DNA of 33,655 nt. Source: Clostridia bacterium. Its GTDB lineage: Bacteria; Bacillota; Clostridia; Oscillospirales; CAG-272. The translations under genes were made by a program, and so were the position numbers. Where the stretch lies: NCBI GenBank assembly GCA_017456895.1, contig JAFTIN010000013.1, positions 1-33,655 of the forward strand. The letters are read 5' to 3'. Under the pieces are notes generated by a model. The model was not told the origin of the DNA. It searched no databases and worked only from the letters and a program-made list of their open reading frames with translations. Positions within the stretch are counted from its first letter, which is position 1. Every line of letters begins with the position of its first letter. This document shows positions 1-6,505 of the stretch, one piece after another.

Positions 1-372
1 ATTATTTCTTCTTTAAATGTTATTGATTTTTATGCGGATTTCACTGAGTATATCATTGGTAATCCTTTTATTGAAATATTATTAATCATTCAGTACGATG
101 AAGTTACAATAGAAAAAGAAATAGATAGATTATCCAATTTATCAGTAAACAAAACTACATTATATGACTCCAAGAATTTCCCATTACCTGCATATATAGC
201 CCGCGCAAATACTCAGGTATATATTTACGCCCTTGTAGATGAAACAAAAAATACAATTAGCTATATTTATGTTCAACACAAAGATTTTGAAGATATAAAT
301 ACAATAAAGAGCTTATTGCCTCGAAACTACGCCAACTCGACATTGAACGATTTTTCTATCTTTGAGTATTAA
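1..372 (+). CDS. 3' end of an unknown gene (start outside the window)
   Basis: An open frame runs from the first base (frame 1) to a TAA at 370-372, giving about 123 residues and ending in FSIFEY. No in-frame start is convincing, so the 5' end lies left of the window. The visible part mixes hydrophobic and acidic stretches and has no motif I recognise; there is no obvious membrane segment. Codon use is AT-rich (many ATA, TTA and AAA codons), like the next two genes and unlike the GC-richer genes after about position 1900. It is followed 20 bases later by a strong terminator. The function is unknown; the call as coding rests on the uninterrupted frame and the well-placed terminator. Confidence 0.7.
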   Translation: MISSLNVIDFYADFTEYIIGNPFIEILLIIQYDEVTIEKEIDRLSNLSVNKTTLYDSKNFPLPAYIARANTQVYIYALVDETKNTISYIYVQHKDFEDINTIKSLLPRNYANSTLNDFSIFEY

Positions 373-392
373 TTTCATAAAAATATAGTTTT

Positions 393-425
393 CTCCGCAC
401 TTCTTTTGAGGTGCGGAGCTTTTTA
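393..425 (+). terminator. Rho-independent terminator (copy 1 of a repeated terminator)
   Basis: The stem 393-403 (CTCCGCACTTC) pairs with 408-418 (GAGGTGCGGAG) with one G-U pair, a 4-base loop, then CTTTTTATT. It closes the partial gene. An almost identical hairpin lies at 1569-1606, so the pair brackets the two genes between them. Confidence 0.9.
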
Positions 426-454
426 TTGACTTATCTCGTTTTGAATGATATAAT
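426..454 (+). promoter_or_regulatory. Sigma-A promoter, extended -10, for the 506-1549 unit
   Basis: TTGACT (426-431), a 17-base spacer, then TATAAT (449-454) preceded by TGA, which makes an extended -10. It starts almost directly after the terminator's T-run and lies about 50 bases upstream of the start at 506, so the two-gene unit is transcribed independently. Confidence 0.8.
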
Positions 455-505
455 ATAATTGCATTCAGCTTATATGCTTTGAAAGTTTAAAAAAGGAGAT
501 GACAC

Positions 506-913
506 ATGAAATTTTTCGTAATCAATCACGACAAAAAAGCTGATACAAAAGTCGAGAATAACGGCTGGGTGTTATCTTCAAAATCCAAAGGTAAATTAAG
601 CTGGTTTTATTTGAAAACTCCCAAAACAAAAGAGGTGACACATAGCAAAGGGCCAAAAGTTCGCTATTACACTCATTTTGTATATGGCATAGGACACATT
701 AACCGAAGAGGAGAATTCAAGGGTATTGCTCTTTTTGACCCACACATCAGGCTTTCTGTTTTTGTCGCTACACTGATAGGTGTCGCTTATTCTTCAATGA
801 AACTTCATATTGGGTTAATTTGGGCAATCCTATTTTATCTGCTTGTCCTATTCTTATCGTCAGGAGATGATGAACGTCTGATGTGTTGCTGTAAATCGAT
901 GTTTGAATTATAA
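506..913 (+). CDS. Small unknown protein with C-terminal membrane segments
   Basis: A 135-residue product. The ATG at 506 is preceded by AGGAG (494-498) with 7-base spacing, under the promoter at 426-454. The N-terminal 80 residues are basic and polar (many Lys, Arg, Tyr, His). Residues about 82-97 and 99-118 are hydrophobic and could form one or two membrane spans. The C-terminus is short, with a CCCKSMFEL tail containing three consecutive cysteines. It resembles no family I know. The next gene begins 21 bases downstream and probably shares its transcript. The AT-rich composition matches its neighbours and suggests recent acquisition. A small membrane partner of the next gene is possible but is pure inference. 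Confidence 0.7.
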   Translation: MKFFVINHDKKADTKVENNGWVLSSKSKGKLSWFYLKTPKTKEVTHSKGPKVRYYTHFVYGIGHINRRGEFKGIALFDPHIRLSVFVATLIGVAYSSMKLHIGLIWAILFYLLVLFLSSGDDERLMCCCKSMFEL

Positions 914-934
914 AAAAAGCGTGAGGCATTATTT

Positions 935-1549
935 ATGAATTCTGAAAAACTTACAAAATCCGAGCATATGCTTTTTGACAGATTTGCAAGCTATGATGAA
1001 AATGCACTGCCATCTGTTGTACGTGGCGTCTTTGATGCATATAAGGATAATTTGTTTATGCATGATATCTTCTCTATTATCGTCGAGGATGTCTCACTCG
1101 TTTTATCAATAGATGATTGGAATGAAGCTTCATATAAAAAGTTGATATTTACTGCAAAGCAAATATATGATACAACCGATTGTTTTTTCCCTGCGAATGA
1201 GCACTTTCTTTTTGCGCTGTCTATTGTTTGGATATCATATTGTTGCAAGTATAAAGATAACAAACACATAATCGATACACCGCAGAGCCTGAAAAGCAGG
1301 ATTAACGACTCTATACATTTAGAGCATTCCTTGTGCGCACAGTTCTTCAATTTTTTTGCCGGTCCTACGGTGAATAAATCTAAAAAGTTTGAAGCATATA
1401 TGTTTAAAATATATGGCAAGGCCTATCGTGATCTACCACAAAATAATGATCATTTTAAAAACTTCAGCACTTTAATACATCTTCTGAAGCTTATGAATTT
1501 CAAATACGAACCGCTAGAATTAGATTCAACTAATTTGTCTCAGATTTAA
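935..1549 (+). CDS. Unknown 204-aa protein, probably helical and cytoplasmic
   Basis: The frame begins with ATG at 935 behind a modest GAGG (923-926) and ends with TAA at 1547-1549. The product is rich in Phe, Tyr, Asn, Lys and Ile, lacks a signal peptide or clear membrane helix, and reads as mainly alpha-helical. A central stretch (FFPANEHFLFALSIVWISYC) is hydrophobic and may be a buried helix. I recognise no domain. It follows the 135-aa gene by 21 bases and is terminated 20 bases later, so the two genes form a compact unit between two matching terminators. An antisense frame at 991-1419 is a shadow. Confidence 0.7.
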   Translation: MNSEKLTKSEHMLFDRFASYDENALPSVVRGVFDAYKDNLFMHDIFSIIVEDVSLVLSIDDWNEASYKKLIFTAKQIYDTTDCFFPANEHFLFALSIVWISYCCKYKDNKHIIDTPQSLKSRINDSIHLEHSLCAQFFNFFAGPTVNKSKKFEAYMFKIYGKAYRDLPQNNDHFKNFSTLIHLLKLMNFKYEPLELDSTNLSQI

Positions 1550-1568
1550 TTCAACTAAATTGAATTTA

Positions 1569-1606
1569 ACTCCGCACTTCATTTGAGGTGCGGAGTTTTT
1601 ATTTTT
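1569..1606 (+). terminator. Rho-independent terminator (copy 2 of a repeated terminator)
   Basis: The stem 1569-1580 pairs with 1585-1596 around a 4-base loop, followed by TTTTATTTTTT. Stem and loop match the 393-418 hairpin except for one loop base and the base after the stem. It ends the 506-1549 unit. Confidence 0.9.
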
Positions 1607-1639
1607 TCAATCATGACAACCATTGTCTCAATTATACTT

Positions 1640-1666
1640 TATAATCTATTCATAATAAAAAGGAGG
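1640..1666 (+). promoter_or_regulatory. Orphan -10 box and perfect Shine-Dalgarno without a gene
   Basis: TATAAT (1640-1645) without a good -35, then a perfect AGGAGG (1661-1666). No ATG, GTG or TTG lies at usable spacing. The only nearby start-like codon is TTG at 1703, which opens 13 codons. A terminator follows at 1734. It may be the leftover of a deleted gene or an unrecognised small RNA. Confidence 0.35.
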
Positions 1667-1728
1667 ATAGGTATAAACTATTAATTCAGTTATCGTTACA
1701 TTTTGACAACAAAAATAAGCAAAAATCA

Positions 1729-1770
1729 AAAAGATCCGAGCTAAGGCTAAAAACCTGGCTCGGATTTTTT
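1729..1770. terminator. Bidirectional terminator between convergent units
   Basis: ATCCGAGC (1734-1741) pairs with GCTCGGAT (1758-1765). It is followed by T5 on the plus strand and, read on the minus strand, by a T-run as well (AAAAAG at 1728-1733). It can end both the left-hand unit and the minus-strand aminotransferase operon. Confidence 0.8.
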
Positions 1771-1840
1771 AATGAATAAATTAAAATATGTTATGTGTAA
1801 GCTGCTTGAATTATGGATAGTTTTAGGCCGATCAATTTAC

Positions 1841-1864
1841 GTAGGGGCGATTCGTGAATCGCCC
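1841..1864. repeat. GTAGGG-type palindromic repeat
   Basis: GTAGGG is followed by a perfect 9-bp hairpin, GGGCGATTC (1845-1853) and GAATCGCCC (1856-1864), with a 2-base loop. There is no T-run, so it is not a terminator. A GTAGGG lead-in read on the minus strand also opens the 17873-17922 element, whose stem sequence is different. Confidence 0.6.
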
Positions 1865-1895
1865 GTCTGTATCAGAGAGGCATATCCGGTGTAGA

Positions 1896-3077
1896 TTACC
1901 TCTTATCTCCGAGCTCCTCGAGGAATTCGCCAATCCTCTTAAGCGCTTCCTTGATATGCGCGAGGGAATAGCAATAGGAGGCTCTGACGTGACCTTCACC
2001 GCTTTCGCCGAAGGCGTCACCGGGGACTAAAGCGACCTTCTTTGAATAGAGGAGCCTCTGGCAAAACTCCTCGGAGGAGAGACCTGTCGACTTTATTGAG
2101 GGGAAGGCGTAGAAGGCGCCCTTCGGCTCACGGCACTCAAGGCCGAGATCGTTAAAGCCCTTGACTATGATCTTTCTCCTTGCGTCGTACTCCTCGAGCA
2201 TCCCTGCAACGGCCTCGTCACAGCTGCGCAGAGCCTCGATGGCGGCGTACTGCGAGGTGGTCGGAGCGCACATAATGGCGTACTGGTGTATCTTGGTGAT
2301 CTCCTTGATTATCGGGGCGGGGCCGCATGCGTAGCCGAGGCGCCAGCCGGTCATGGAGAAGGCCTTGGAGAAGCCGTTGATGACGACCGTCCTCTCCTTC
2401 ATACCCTCAAGCGAGGCTATGGACACGTGTCGCGCGCCGCCAAAGGTCAGCTCGGCATATATCTCATCGGAGATGACGAGAATATCTCTCTTTCTTAGGA
2501 CCTCTGCTATTTTCTCGAGATCCTCTCTCTCCATAATAGCGCCCGTCGGGTTGCAGGGGTAGGGTAGTATCAGGGCCTTCGTCCTCTCGGTTATAGCCGA
2601 TAAGAGCTCCTCCTTCGTCAATTTAAAGTCGTTTTCCGCCCTTGTGTTTATCACCACGGGCACACCTCCGCTAAGGCGGGTTATCGGCTCGTAGCAGACG
2701 TAGGACGGCTCGGGTATTATGATCTCGTCACCGGGGTTGGTGATGGCTCTGACTGCAGCGTCTATCGCCTCACTTCCTCCTACGGTCACGAGCACCTCAG
2801 AGGCGGCGTCATACTGAATATTATATTTTCTGTAAACATAACTTTGTATTTCTTGGCGTAAAGATTCAAGACCGCGGTTTGCGGTGTACTTGGTCTTTGC
2901 GAGCTCGAGCGATCTTATACCCGCCGTGCGCACCGCTCTCGGGGTGGGAAAATCCGGCTCGCCGACGCCGAGGGAGATAACGTCCTTCATCGTGTTTGCT
3001 ATATCGAAGAACTTACGTATGCCCGAGGGCTTCATCTCCTTTACCGAGTCTGCAAGTATCTTATCGTAGTTGATCAT
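1896..3077 (-). CDS. Class I/II PLP-dependent aminotransferase
   Basis: A 393-residue fold-type I aminotransferase, the usual family length. It shows NPTG at 176-179, SDEIY at 203-207, the PLP lysine K238 in GFSKAFSMTGWRLG, and the carboxylate-binding arginine R365 in HVRASY. Such enzymes move an amino group between an amino acid and a 2-oxo acid; aspartate, alanine or aromatic substrates cannot be separated from sequence. It is cytoplasmic. Its ATG overlaps the stop of the upstream Lrp-type regulator (ATGA), which implies translational coupling and makes this gene the likely target of that regulator. Shadow frames on the other strand were ignored. Confidence 0.93.
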   Translation of the reverse strand: MINYDKILADSVKEMKPSGIRKFFDIANTMKDVISLGVGEPDFPTPRAVRTAGIRSLELAKTKYTANRGLESLRQEIQSYVYRKYNIQYDAASEVLVTVGGSEAIDAAVRAITNPGDEIIIPEPSYVCYEPITRLSGGVPVVINTRAENDFKLTKEELLSAITERTKALILPYPCNPTGAIMEREDLEKIAEVLRKRDILVISDEIYAELTFGGARHVSIASLEGMKERTVVINGFSKAFSMTGWRLGYACGPAPIIKEITKIHQYAIMCAPTTSQYAAIEALRSCDEAVAGMLEEYDARRKIIVKGFNDLGLECREPKGAFYAFPSIKSTGLSSEEFCQRLLYSKKVALVPGDAFGESGEGHVRASYCYSLAHIKEALKRIGEFLEELGDKR

Positions 3078-3556
3078 AGGGAAATAGCTTCTCTTTCATC
3101 GGTTTCTTCATCTGTTAGGAGGACACCGTGGTCCTTATATCTTTTCATAATAAACTGGGTGGCGGTCGCGGTCACCGAGTCTATGGTCGCCAACTCCTTT
3201 GCCACAAAGGTGGACACGTCACGGAATGTCTTTCCTGTGACAACGACGGAGAGGTCACATCCGCCCGACATAAGCGAGACAGATTCAACCTCGGGGTAGA
3301 GGGCTATCCTCTCGGCCACCTCCTCAAAGCCGCGCTCGGCCTTGGGTACGACCTTGAGCTCTATCGTTGCGCTGACCGAGTTTTCGTCAATTCGCTCTCT
3401 GTCAATGATGGTCTTGTAGCCGCGGATGATACCCTCGGCCTCCATAGCTCTTATAGCCTCCTCGACCTCGCTCTCGCTAATACCGACTACGGTCGCTATA
3501 TCGGCGGTGGATATTCTCGCGTCGTTTTCCATAAGGCGTAAAATTTTTCTGTTCAT
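3074..3556 (-). CDS. Lrp/AsnC-family transcriptional regulator
   Basis: 160 residues. An N-terminal winged helix-turn-helix (about 1-50, with ISTADIATVVGISESEVEEAI) is followed by the ligand-sensing ferredoxin-like AsnC domain (about 65-145). The start at 3556 has a GGGAG site about 9 bases upstream. Lrp/AsnC proteins usually sense amino acids and often control adjacent amino-acid genes; here the stop codon overlaps the aminotransferase start, so the two are co-expressed. The ~100-base gap to the divergent dipeptidase gene holds a perfect plus-strand promoter. No clear minus-strand promoter was found, and the regulator may bind in this shared gap. The effector is unknown. Confidence 0.92.
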   Translation of the reverse strand: MNRKILRLMENDARISTADIATVVGISESEVEEAIRAMEAEGIIRGYKTIIDRERIDENSVSATIELKVVPKAERGFEEVAERIALYPEVESVSLMSGGCDLSVVVTGKTFRDVSTFVAKELATIDSVTATATQFIMKRYKDHGVLLTDEETDEREAISL

Positions 3557-3595
3557 ATTTTTTCTCCCGTGATTATTTCCGTCCCTAAAATTCGA

Positions 3596-3624
3596 TTGAC
3601 AAGACGGAGCGTTTATTGTATAAT
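3596..3624 (+). promoter_or_regulatory. Perfect consensus sigma-A promoter of the dipeptidase unit
   Basis: TTGACA (3596-3601), a 17-base spacer and TATAAT (3619-3624), all exact consensus. The gene start at 3656 has GGAG at 3646-3649. Confidence 0.92.
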
Positions 3625-3655
3625 GATGATATAATTACCTATATTGGAGTAGATT

Positions 3656-4561
3656 ATGTATATTGTGGATACTCACTGTGACAGTCTGCTTACGGTCAAT
3701 GCCGACCGCGGACTGATCAACTCTCACAATTTGTCGAGGAAATATCCTCAGCTGCAGCTCTTTGCCGAGTTTGTACCCAAGGACGGTATGCCGCCCGAGG
3801 TCAGGAGGAAGAAGGTCTTCTCACTCCTTGACGTATATATCTCGGAGTGCCAGAGGCTCGGTATACTCCCCGTCAGGGATTGCCAGGAGCTCAACTACGC
3901 GGTCGAGAACGGCATGCGCTCGTCCATCCTTGCTATTGAGGGCGGCGGAGGACTTATGCCCGACTCCCGTGAGATCGACACGCTCTACCGCATGGGCCTC
4001 AGGGTTATGAGTCTGTGCTGGGATACCAATGAGCTGGCGACCTCTGCCTGGGACAGAGAGGATCTCGCCCTTACCGAGGAGGGCAGGCTTATGGTGGATA
4101 TACTCTCGGCCTATGGCATAATCATCGACGTCTCGCACCTCTCGGATAAGTCCTTCTACGAGGTGGCGGAGCGTACCGCATATCCCATTATCGCCACTCA
4201 CTCCAATTTCCGCGATATATGTCACAGCCCGCGCAACCTCACGCTCGATATGGCAGAGCGTATCGCAAGGCGCGGCGGTATAATCGGACTCAACGTCTAT
4301 CCCGCCTTTCTAAGCGATTCCGGCAGGGCGGACAAGAGCGATATATGGCGCCACGTGGACTACGCTCTCGAGAAGCTCGGTGAGGACGTCCTCTGCTTCG
4401 GCTGCGACATCGACGGCGTGGAGTGCTATCCTGAGGGCTTCTCACAGGACGAGAGCATACACGATCAACTCGTGGATATTCTGCTCGAGAGATACTCCGA
4501 GGGCGTGGTCGAGAAGATAGCCGGACTTAACGCCATCAACTTTTTCAGGGGCAACCTGTAG
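3656..4561 (+). CDS. Peptidase M19 (renal/membrane dipeptidase-type) metallo-dipeptidase
   Basis: 301 residues, slightly short for the family. The binuclear zinc site of M19 enzymes is visible: H7-x-D9 in DTHCDS, bridging E95 in AIEGGGG, H161 in DVSH, H182 in ATHSNFR, then R193 and D251 (GCDIDG). The amidohydrolase-fold enzyme hydrolyses dipeptides, including ones with a D-residue at the C-terminal side in bacterial members. There is no signal peptide, so it is probably cytoplasmic. It starts at ATG 3656 with GGAG six bases away, under a perfect promoter. A hairpin array and the rhamnose mutarotase gene follow. Confidence 0.93.
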   Translation: MYIVDTHCDSLLTVNADRGLINSHNLSRKYPQLQLFAEFVPKDGMPPEVRRKKVFSLLDVYISECQRLGILPVRDCQELNYAVENGMRSSILAIEGGGGLMPDSREIDTLYRMGLRVMSLCWDTNELATSAWDREDLALTEEGRLMVDILSAYGIIIDVSHLSDKSFYEVAERTAYPIIATHSNFRDICHSPRNLTLDMAERIARRGGIIGLNVYPAFLSDSGRADKSDIWRHVDYALEKLGEDVLCFGCDIDGVECYPEGFSQDESIHDQLVDILLERYSEGVVEKIAGLNAINFFRGNL

Positions 4562-4564
4562 GAT

Positions 4565-4662
4565 GCTCACGATGTGAGCGTGAAATACACCTTCGGTGTG
4601 TGAAATAAATTCTTGCGAATTTGTGAAATGACCTGCGGTCGTGAAATGTTCGCTCCGCGAAC
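4565..4662 (+). repeat. Array 1: five unlike mini-hairpins joined by a GTGAAAT linker
   Basis: Hairpins at 4565-4579 (GCTCAC/GTGAGC, loop GAT), 4587-4599 (ACACC/GGTGT, loop TTC), 4607-4622 (AAATTC/GAATTT, loop TTGC), 4630-4640 (GACC/GGTC, loop TGC) and 4648-4662 (GTTCGC/GCGAAC, loop TCC). Every junction between neighbours is exactly GTGAAAT (4580-4586, 4600-4606, 4623-4629, 4641-4647), and GTTGAAAG follows the last one. Stems are perfect and all different. The array fills the gap between the dipeptidase stop and the ribosome binding site of the mutarotase gene. See also 5029-5097 and 13367-13426. Confidence 0.9.
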
Positions 4663-4699
4663 GTTGAAAGGAATACTTTTTAAAAGGAGATATAAAGCT

Positions 4700-5011
4700 A
4701 TGGAAAGATATGCATGGAAGGGTAGAGTAAAGGGAGACATCGCTGAGTATAAGCGCCGTCACGACGAGATCTGGCCCGAGATGAAACAGGTTCTCCACGA
4801 GGCCGGTATCACCAACTATTCCATTTGGAACGTTGGCGACGAGCTCTTTGGCTACTACGAGTGCAAGTACGGTGTTGAGTATGCCGCAAAGGTGCAGAAC
4901 GAGAGCCCCGTTATTGAGAGATGGAACGAGTATATGGATGATATTCTCGAGCTCGAGATGGAGCCTAACGGAGCGCAGAAAAAGCTCGTTGAGGTCTTCC
5001 GCTTCGAGTAA
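4700..5011 (+). CDS. rhaM: L-rhamnose mutarotase (RhaM/YiiL family)
   Basis: 103 residues from ATG 4700, which sits 6-8 bases after AAAAGGAGATAT. Starting at 4613 would run the protein through the hairpin array and can be discounted. The length equals the family's usual ~104. The signature YKRRHDEIWPEM (17-28) holds the conserved active-site histidine H21, followed by NYSIW (39-43), GDELFGYYE and a late W-x-x-YM stretch. These dimeric ferredoxin-like enzymes interconvert alpha and beta anomers of L-rhamnose (some act on related deoxysugars). No other rhamnose gene is nearby, so the substrate is assumed from the family. It is flanked on both sides by hairpin arrays. Confidence 0.9.
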   Translation: MERYAWKGRVKGDIAEYKRRHDEIWPEMKQVLHEAGITNYSIWNVGDELFGYYECKYGVEYAAKVQNESPVIERWNEYMDDILELEMEPNGAQKKLVEVFRFE

Positions 5012-5028
5012 ACGCGGGGCGCATGGAT

Positions 5029-5097
5029 TGGCTGACGCCATGAATTGACCTACGGTCATGAATTGCGCAGAGGCGCATGAAATGAAGCCTATGCTTC
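5029..5097 (+). repeat. Array 2: four unlike mini-hairpins joined by ATGAATT/ATGAAAT
   Basis: Hairpins at 5029-5040 (TGGC/GCCA), 5047-5057 (GACC/GGTC, loop TAC), 5065-5076 (GCGC/GCGC, loop AGAG) and 5084-5097 (GAAGC/GCTTC, loop CTAT). Linkers are ATGAATT (5040-5046, sharing one base with the first stem), ATGAATT (5058-5064) and ATGAAAT (5077-5083). ATGGAT precedes the first hairpin and ATT with a run of A follows the last. It lies between the mutarotase stop and its terminator. Confidence 0.85.
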
Positions 5098-5126
5098 ATT
5101 AAAAAAATGAAGGAAATCACACCCCC

Positions 5127-5156
5127 GGGCGCCGCGCTTGTCGGCGCCCTTTTCCT
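5127..5156 (+). terminator. Rho-independent terminator after the dipeptidase-mutarotase unit
   Basis: GGGCGCCG (5127-5134) pairs with CGGCGCCC (5142-5149) around a 7-base loop, followed by TTTTCCTT. The strong GC stem and T-rich tail fit the plus direction only. Confidence 0.85.
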
Positions 5157-5239
5157 TATCCTTTAGCGGCCGTTGACTCTTGAGTGACGTAAGAGAATTT
5201 ACCGAGGACAGTACTAAGGGCAGCACGAAGCTCGGGGGC

Positions 5240-5292
5240 GTGGAAGTGGAAAGTGGAAAGTGGAAAATGGAAAGTGGAAAGTGGAAAGTGAA
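5240..5292. repeat. Tandem 7-base repeat (GTGGAAA)
   Basis: About seven head-to-tail units: GTGGAA, then GTGGAAA at 5246, 5253, 5260, a variant ATGGAAA at 5267, GTGGAAA at 5274 and 5281, then partial GTGAA. It lies just downstream of the isocitrate dehydrogenase stop. The rest of 5157-5313 holds no gene that I can see. Confidence 0.9.
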
Positions 5293-5313
5293 GAGGGGGG
5301 AGGGGAAAAGAGG

Positions 5314-6492
5314 TCAGGAGAGGGAGGTGAGGGTGTCCATTACGTAGTTGCCGAACTGCTCGCAGGTGGCACCCGTGTCACGTCCTGTGATGGTCAGGCG
5401 CTTTTCCTCAAAGGCGCAGATGTCGAGCGCTCTCTCGAGCCTATCCGCCTTATCCTGATGGCCTATGTGTGAGAGAAGCATTACCGCGGCGCGGAGCATG
5501 GAGCAGGGATCGGCGTAGATGGCGCGCCCCTCGTTTACCATTCTCGGCGCAGAGCCGTGTATAGCTTCAAACATAGCGTATCTCTTTCCGATATTGGCGC
5601 AGCCCGCGGTACCGACACCGCCCTGGAACTCGGCCGCCTCGTCGGAGATGATGTCACCGTAGAGGTTGGGGCAGAGTATGACCTTGAAGCTCGCGCGCCT
5701 CTTTTTGTCGACGAGCTTTGCCGTCATTATGTCGGCGTACCACTCGTCCGTGGTTATCTCGGGGTATTCCTTCGCGACGGCGTGACAGTCCTCGAGGAAG
5801 TTGCCGTCGGTGGTCTTTATTACGTTGGCCTTGGTGACTAAGGATACTCTGTCGAGGCCGTTCTTTCTCGCGTAGTCGTAGGCAAGGCGCGCTATTCTGT
5901 CCGAGCCCTGCTTGGTAGTGATGGTAAAGTCGCAGGCGAGATCCTCGGTGACGTTGAAGCCGGAGGAGCCCACTGCATAGCCGCCCTCGGTATTCTCGCG
6001 GAAGATGGTCCAGTTGATCCCCTCCTCGGGCACCTTTACGGGACGTATGTTGGCGAAGAGGTCGAGCTCCTTACGCATAGCAACGTTGGCCGACTCAATG
6101 TTAGGCATTCCGCTGCCCTTTTGCGGAGTAGTTGTCGGGCCCTTGAGTATGACGTGGCAGGCCTTAAGCTCGGCGAGTACGTCGTCGGGGATAGCCTTGC
6201 CCTTGGCTATACGGTTCTCTATCGTGAGCCCGTCAATATCGCGGAAGACGACCTTGCCCTTTGCCACCTCGTCCTTCAGCATAAACTCGAGCACGCGGCG
6301 CGACTCCTTGGTGATGGTAGGGCCTATACCGTCTCCGCCGCACACGCCGATAATGAGTGTGTCGAGCGCGCTGTAATCGATAAAGCCGCCCTGCGCCTTC
6401 ATATTTTCAACTCTCTTTAGCTGTGACTCGAGAATTGCTCTGAATTTATCACAAGCTAAATCAAGCTCATTTTTGTAAGTTTCAGTTGACAT
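5314..6492 (-). CDS. icd: Isocitrate dehydrogenase (isocitrate/isopropylmalate dehydrogenase family)
   Basis: 392 residues, ATG 6492 behind AAAGGA. It oxidatively decarboxylates isocitrate to 2-oxoglutarate in the cytoplasm. Substrate residues match isocitrate rather than isopropylmalate enzymes: S134-x-N136-x3-R140 (NIESANVAMR), R150 in NIRP, K221 in VTKANV, and metal ligands D280 and D284. After HGSAP, where NADP enzymes carry Lys-Tyr and NAD enzymes Asp-Ile, this one has Arg-Met, so the cofactor is uncertain. There is an N-terminal extension of about 45 residues before the Rossmann-like start. It is the last gene of the citrate operon, 13 bases after aconitase. Confidence 0.9.
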   Translation of the reverse strand: MSTETYKNELDLACDKFRAILESQLKRVENMKAQGGFIDYSALDTLIIGVCGGDGIGPTITKESRRVLEFMLKDEVAKGKVVFRDIDGLTIENRIAKGKAIPDDVLAELKACHVILKGPTTTPQKGSGMPNIESANVAMRKELDLFANIRPVKVPEEGINWTIFRENTEGGYAVGSSGFNVTEDLACDFTITTKQGSDRIARLAYDYARKNGLDRVSLVTKANVIKTTDGNFLEDCHAVAKEYPEITTDEWYADIMTAKLVDKKRRASFKVILCPNLYGDIISDEAAEFQGGVGTAGCANIGKRYAMFEAIHGSAPRMVNEGRAIYADPCSMLRAAVMLLSHIGHQDKADRLERALDICAFEEKRLTITGRDTGATCEQFGNYVMDTLTSLS

Positions 6493-6505
6493 TTTACTAT
6501 CCTTT

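Noticed and set aside
1703..1744. 13-codon leader peptide starting at TTG 1703
   Set aside because: The start is about 36 bases from the AGGAGG site and the codons show no regulatory run of one amino acid.
4613..4699. N-terminal extension of the rhamnose mutarotase
   Set aside because: It would translate hairpin array 1; the family length and ribosome site fit 4700.
4565..5097. CRISPR-like repeat-spacer arrays
   Set aside because: The constant part is only 7 bases and the variable parts are perfect palindromes of 11-16 bases; no cas genes or leader are present.
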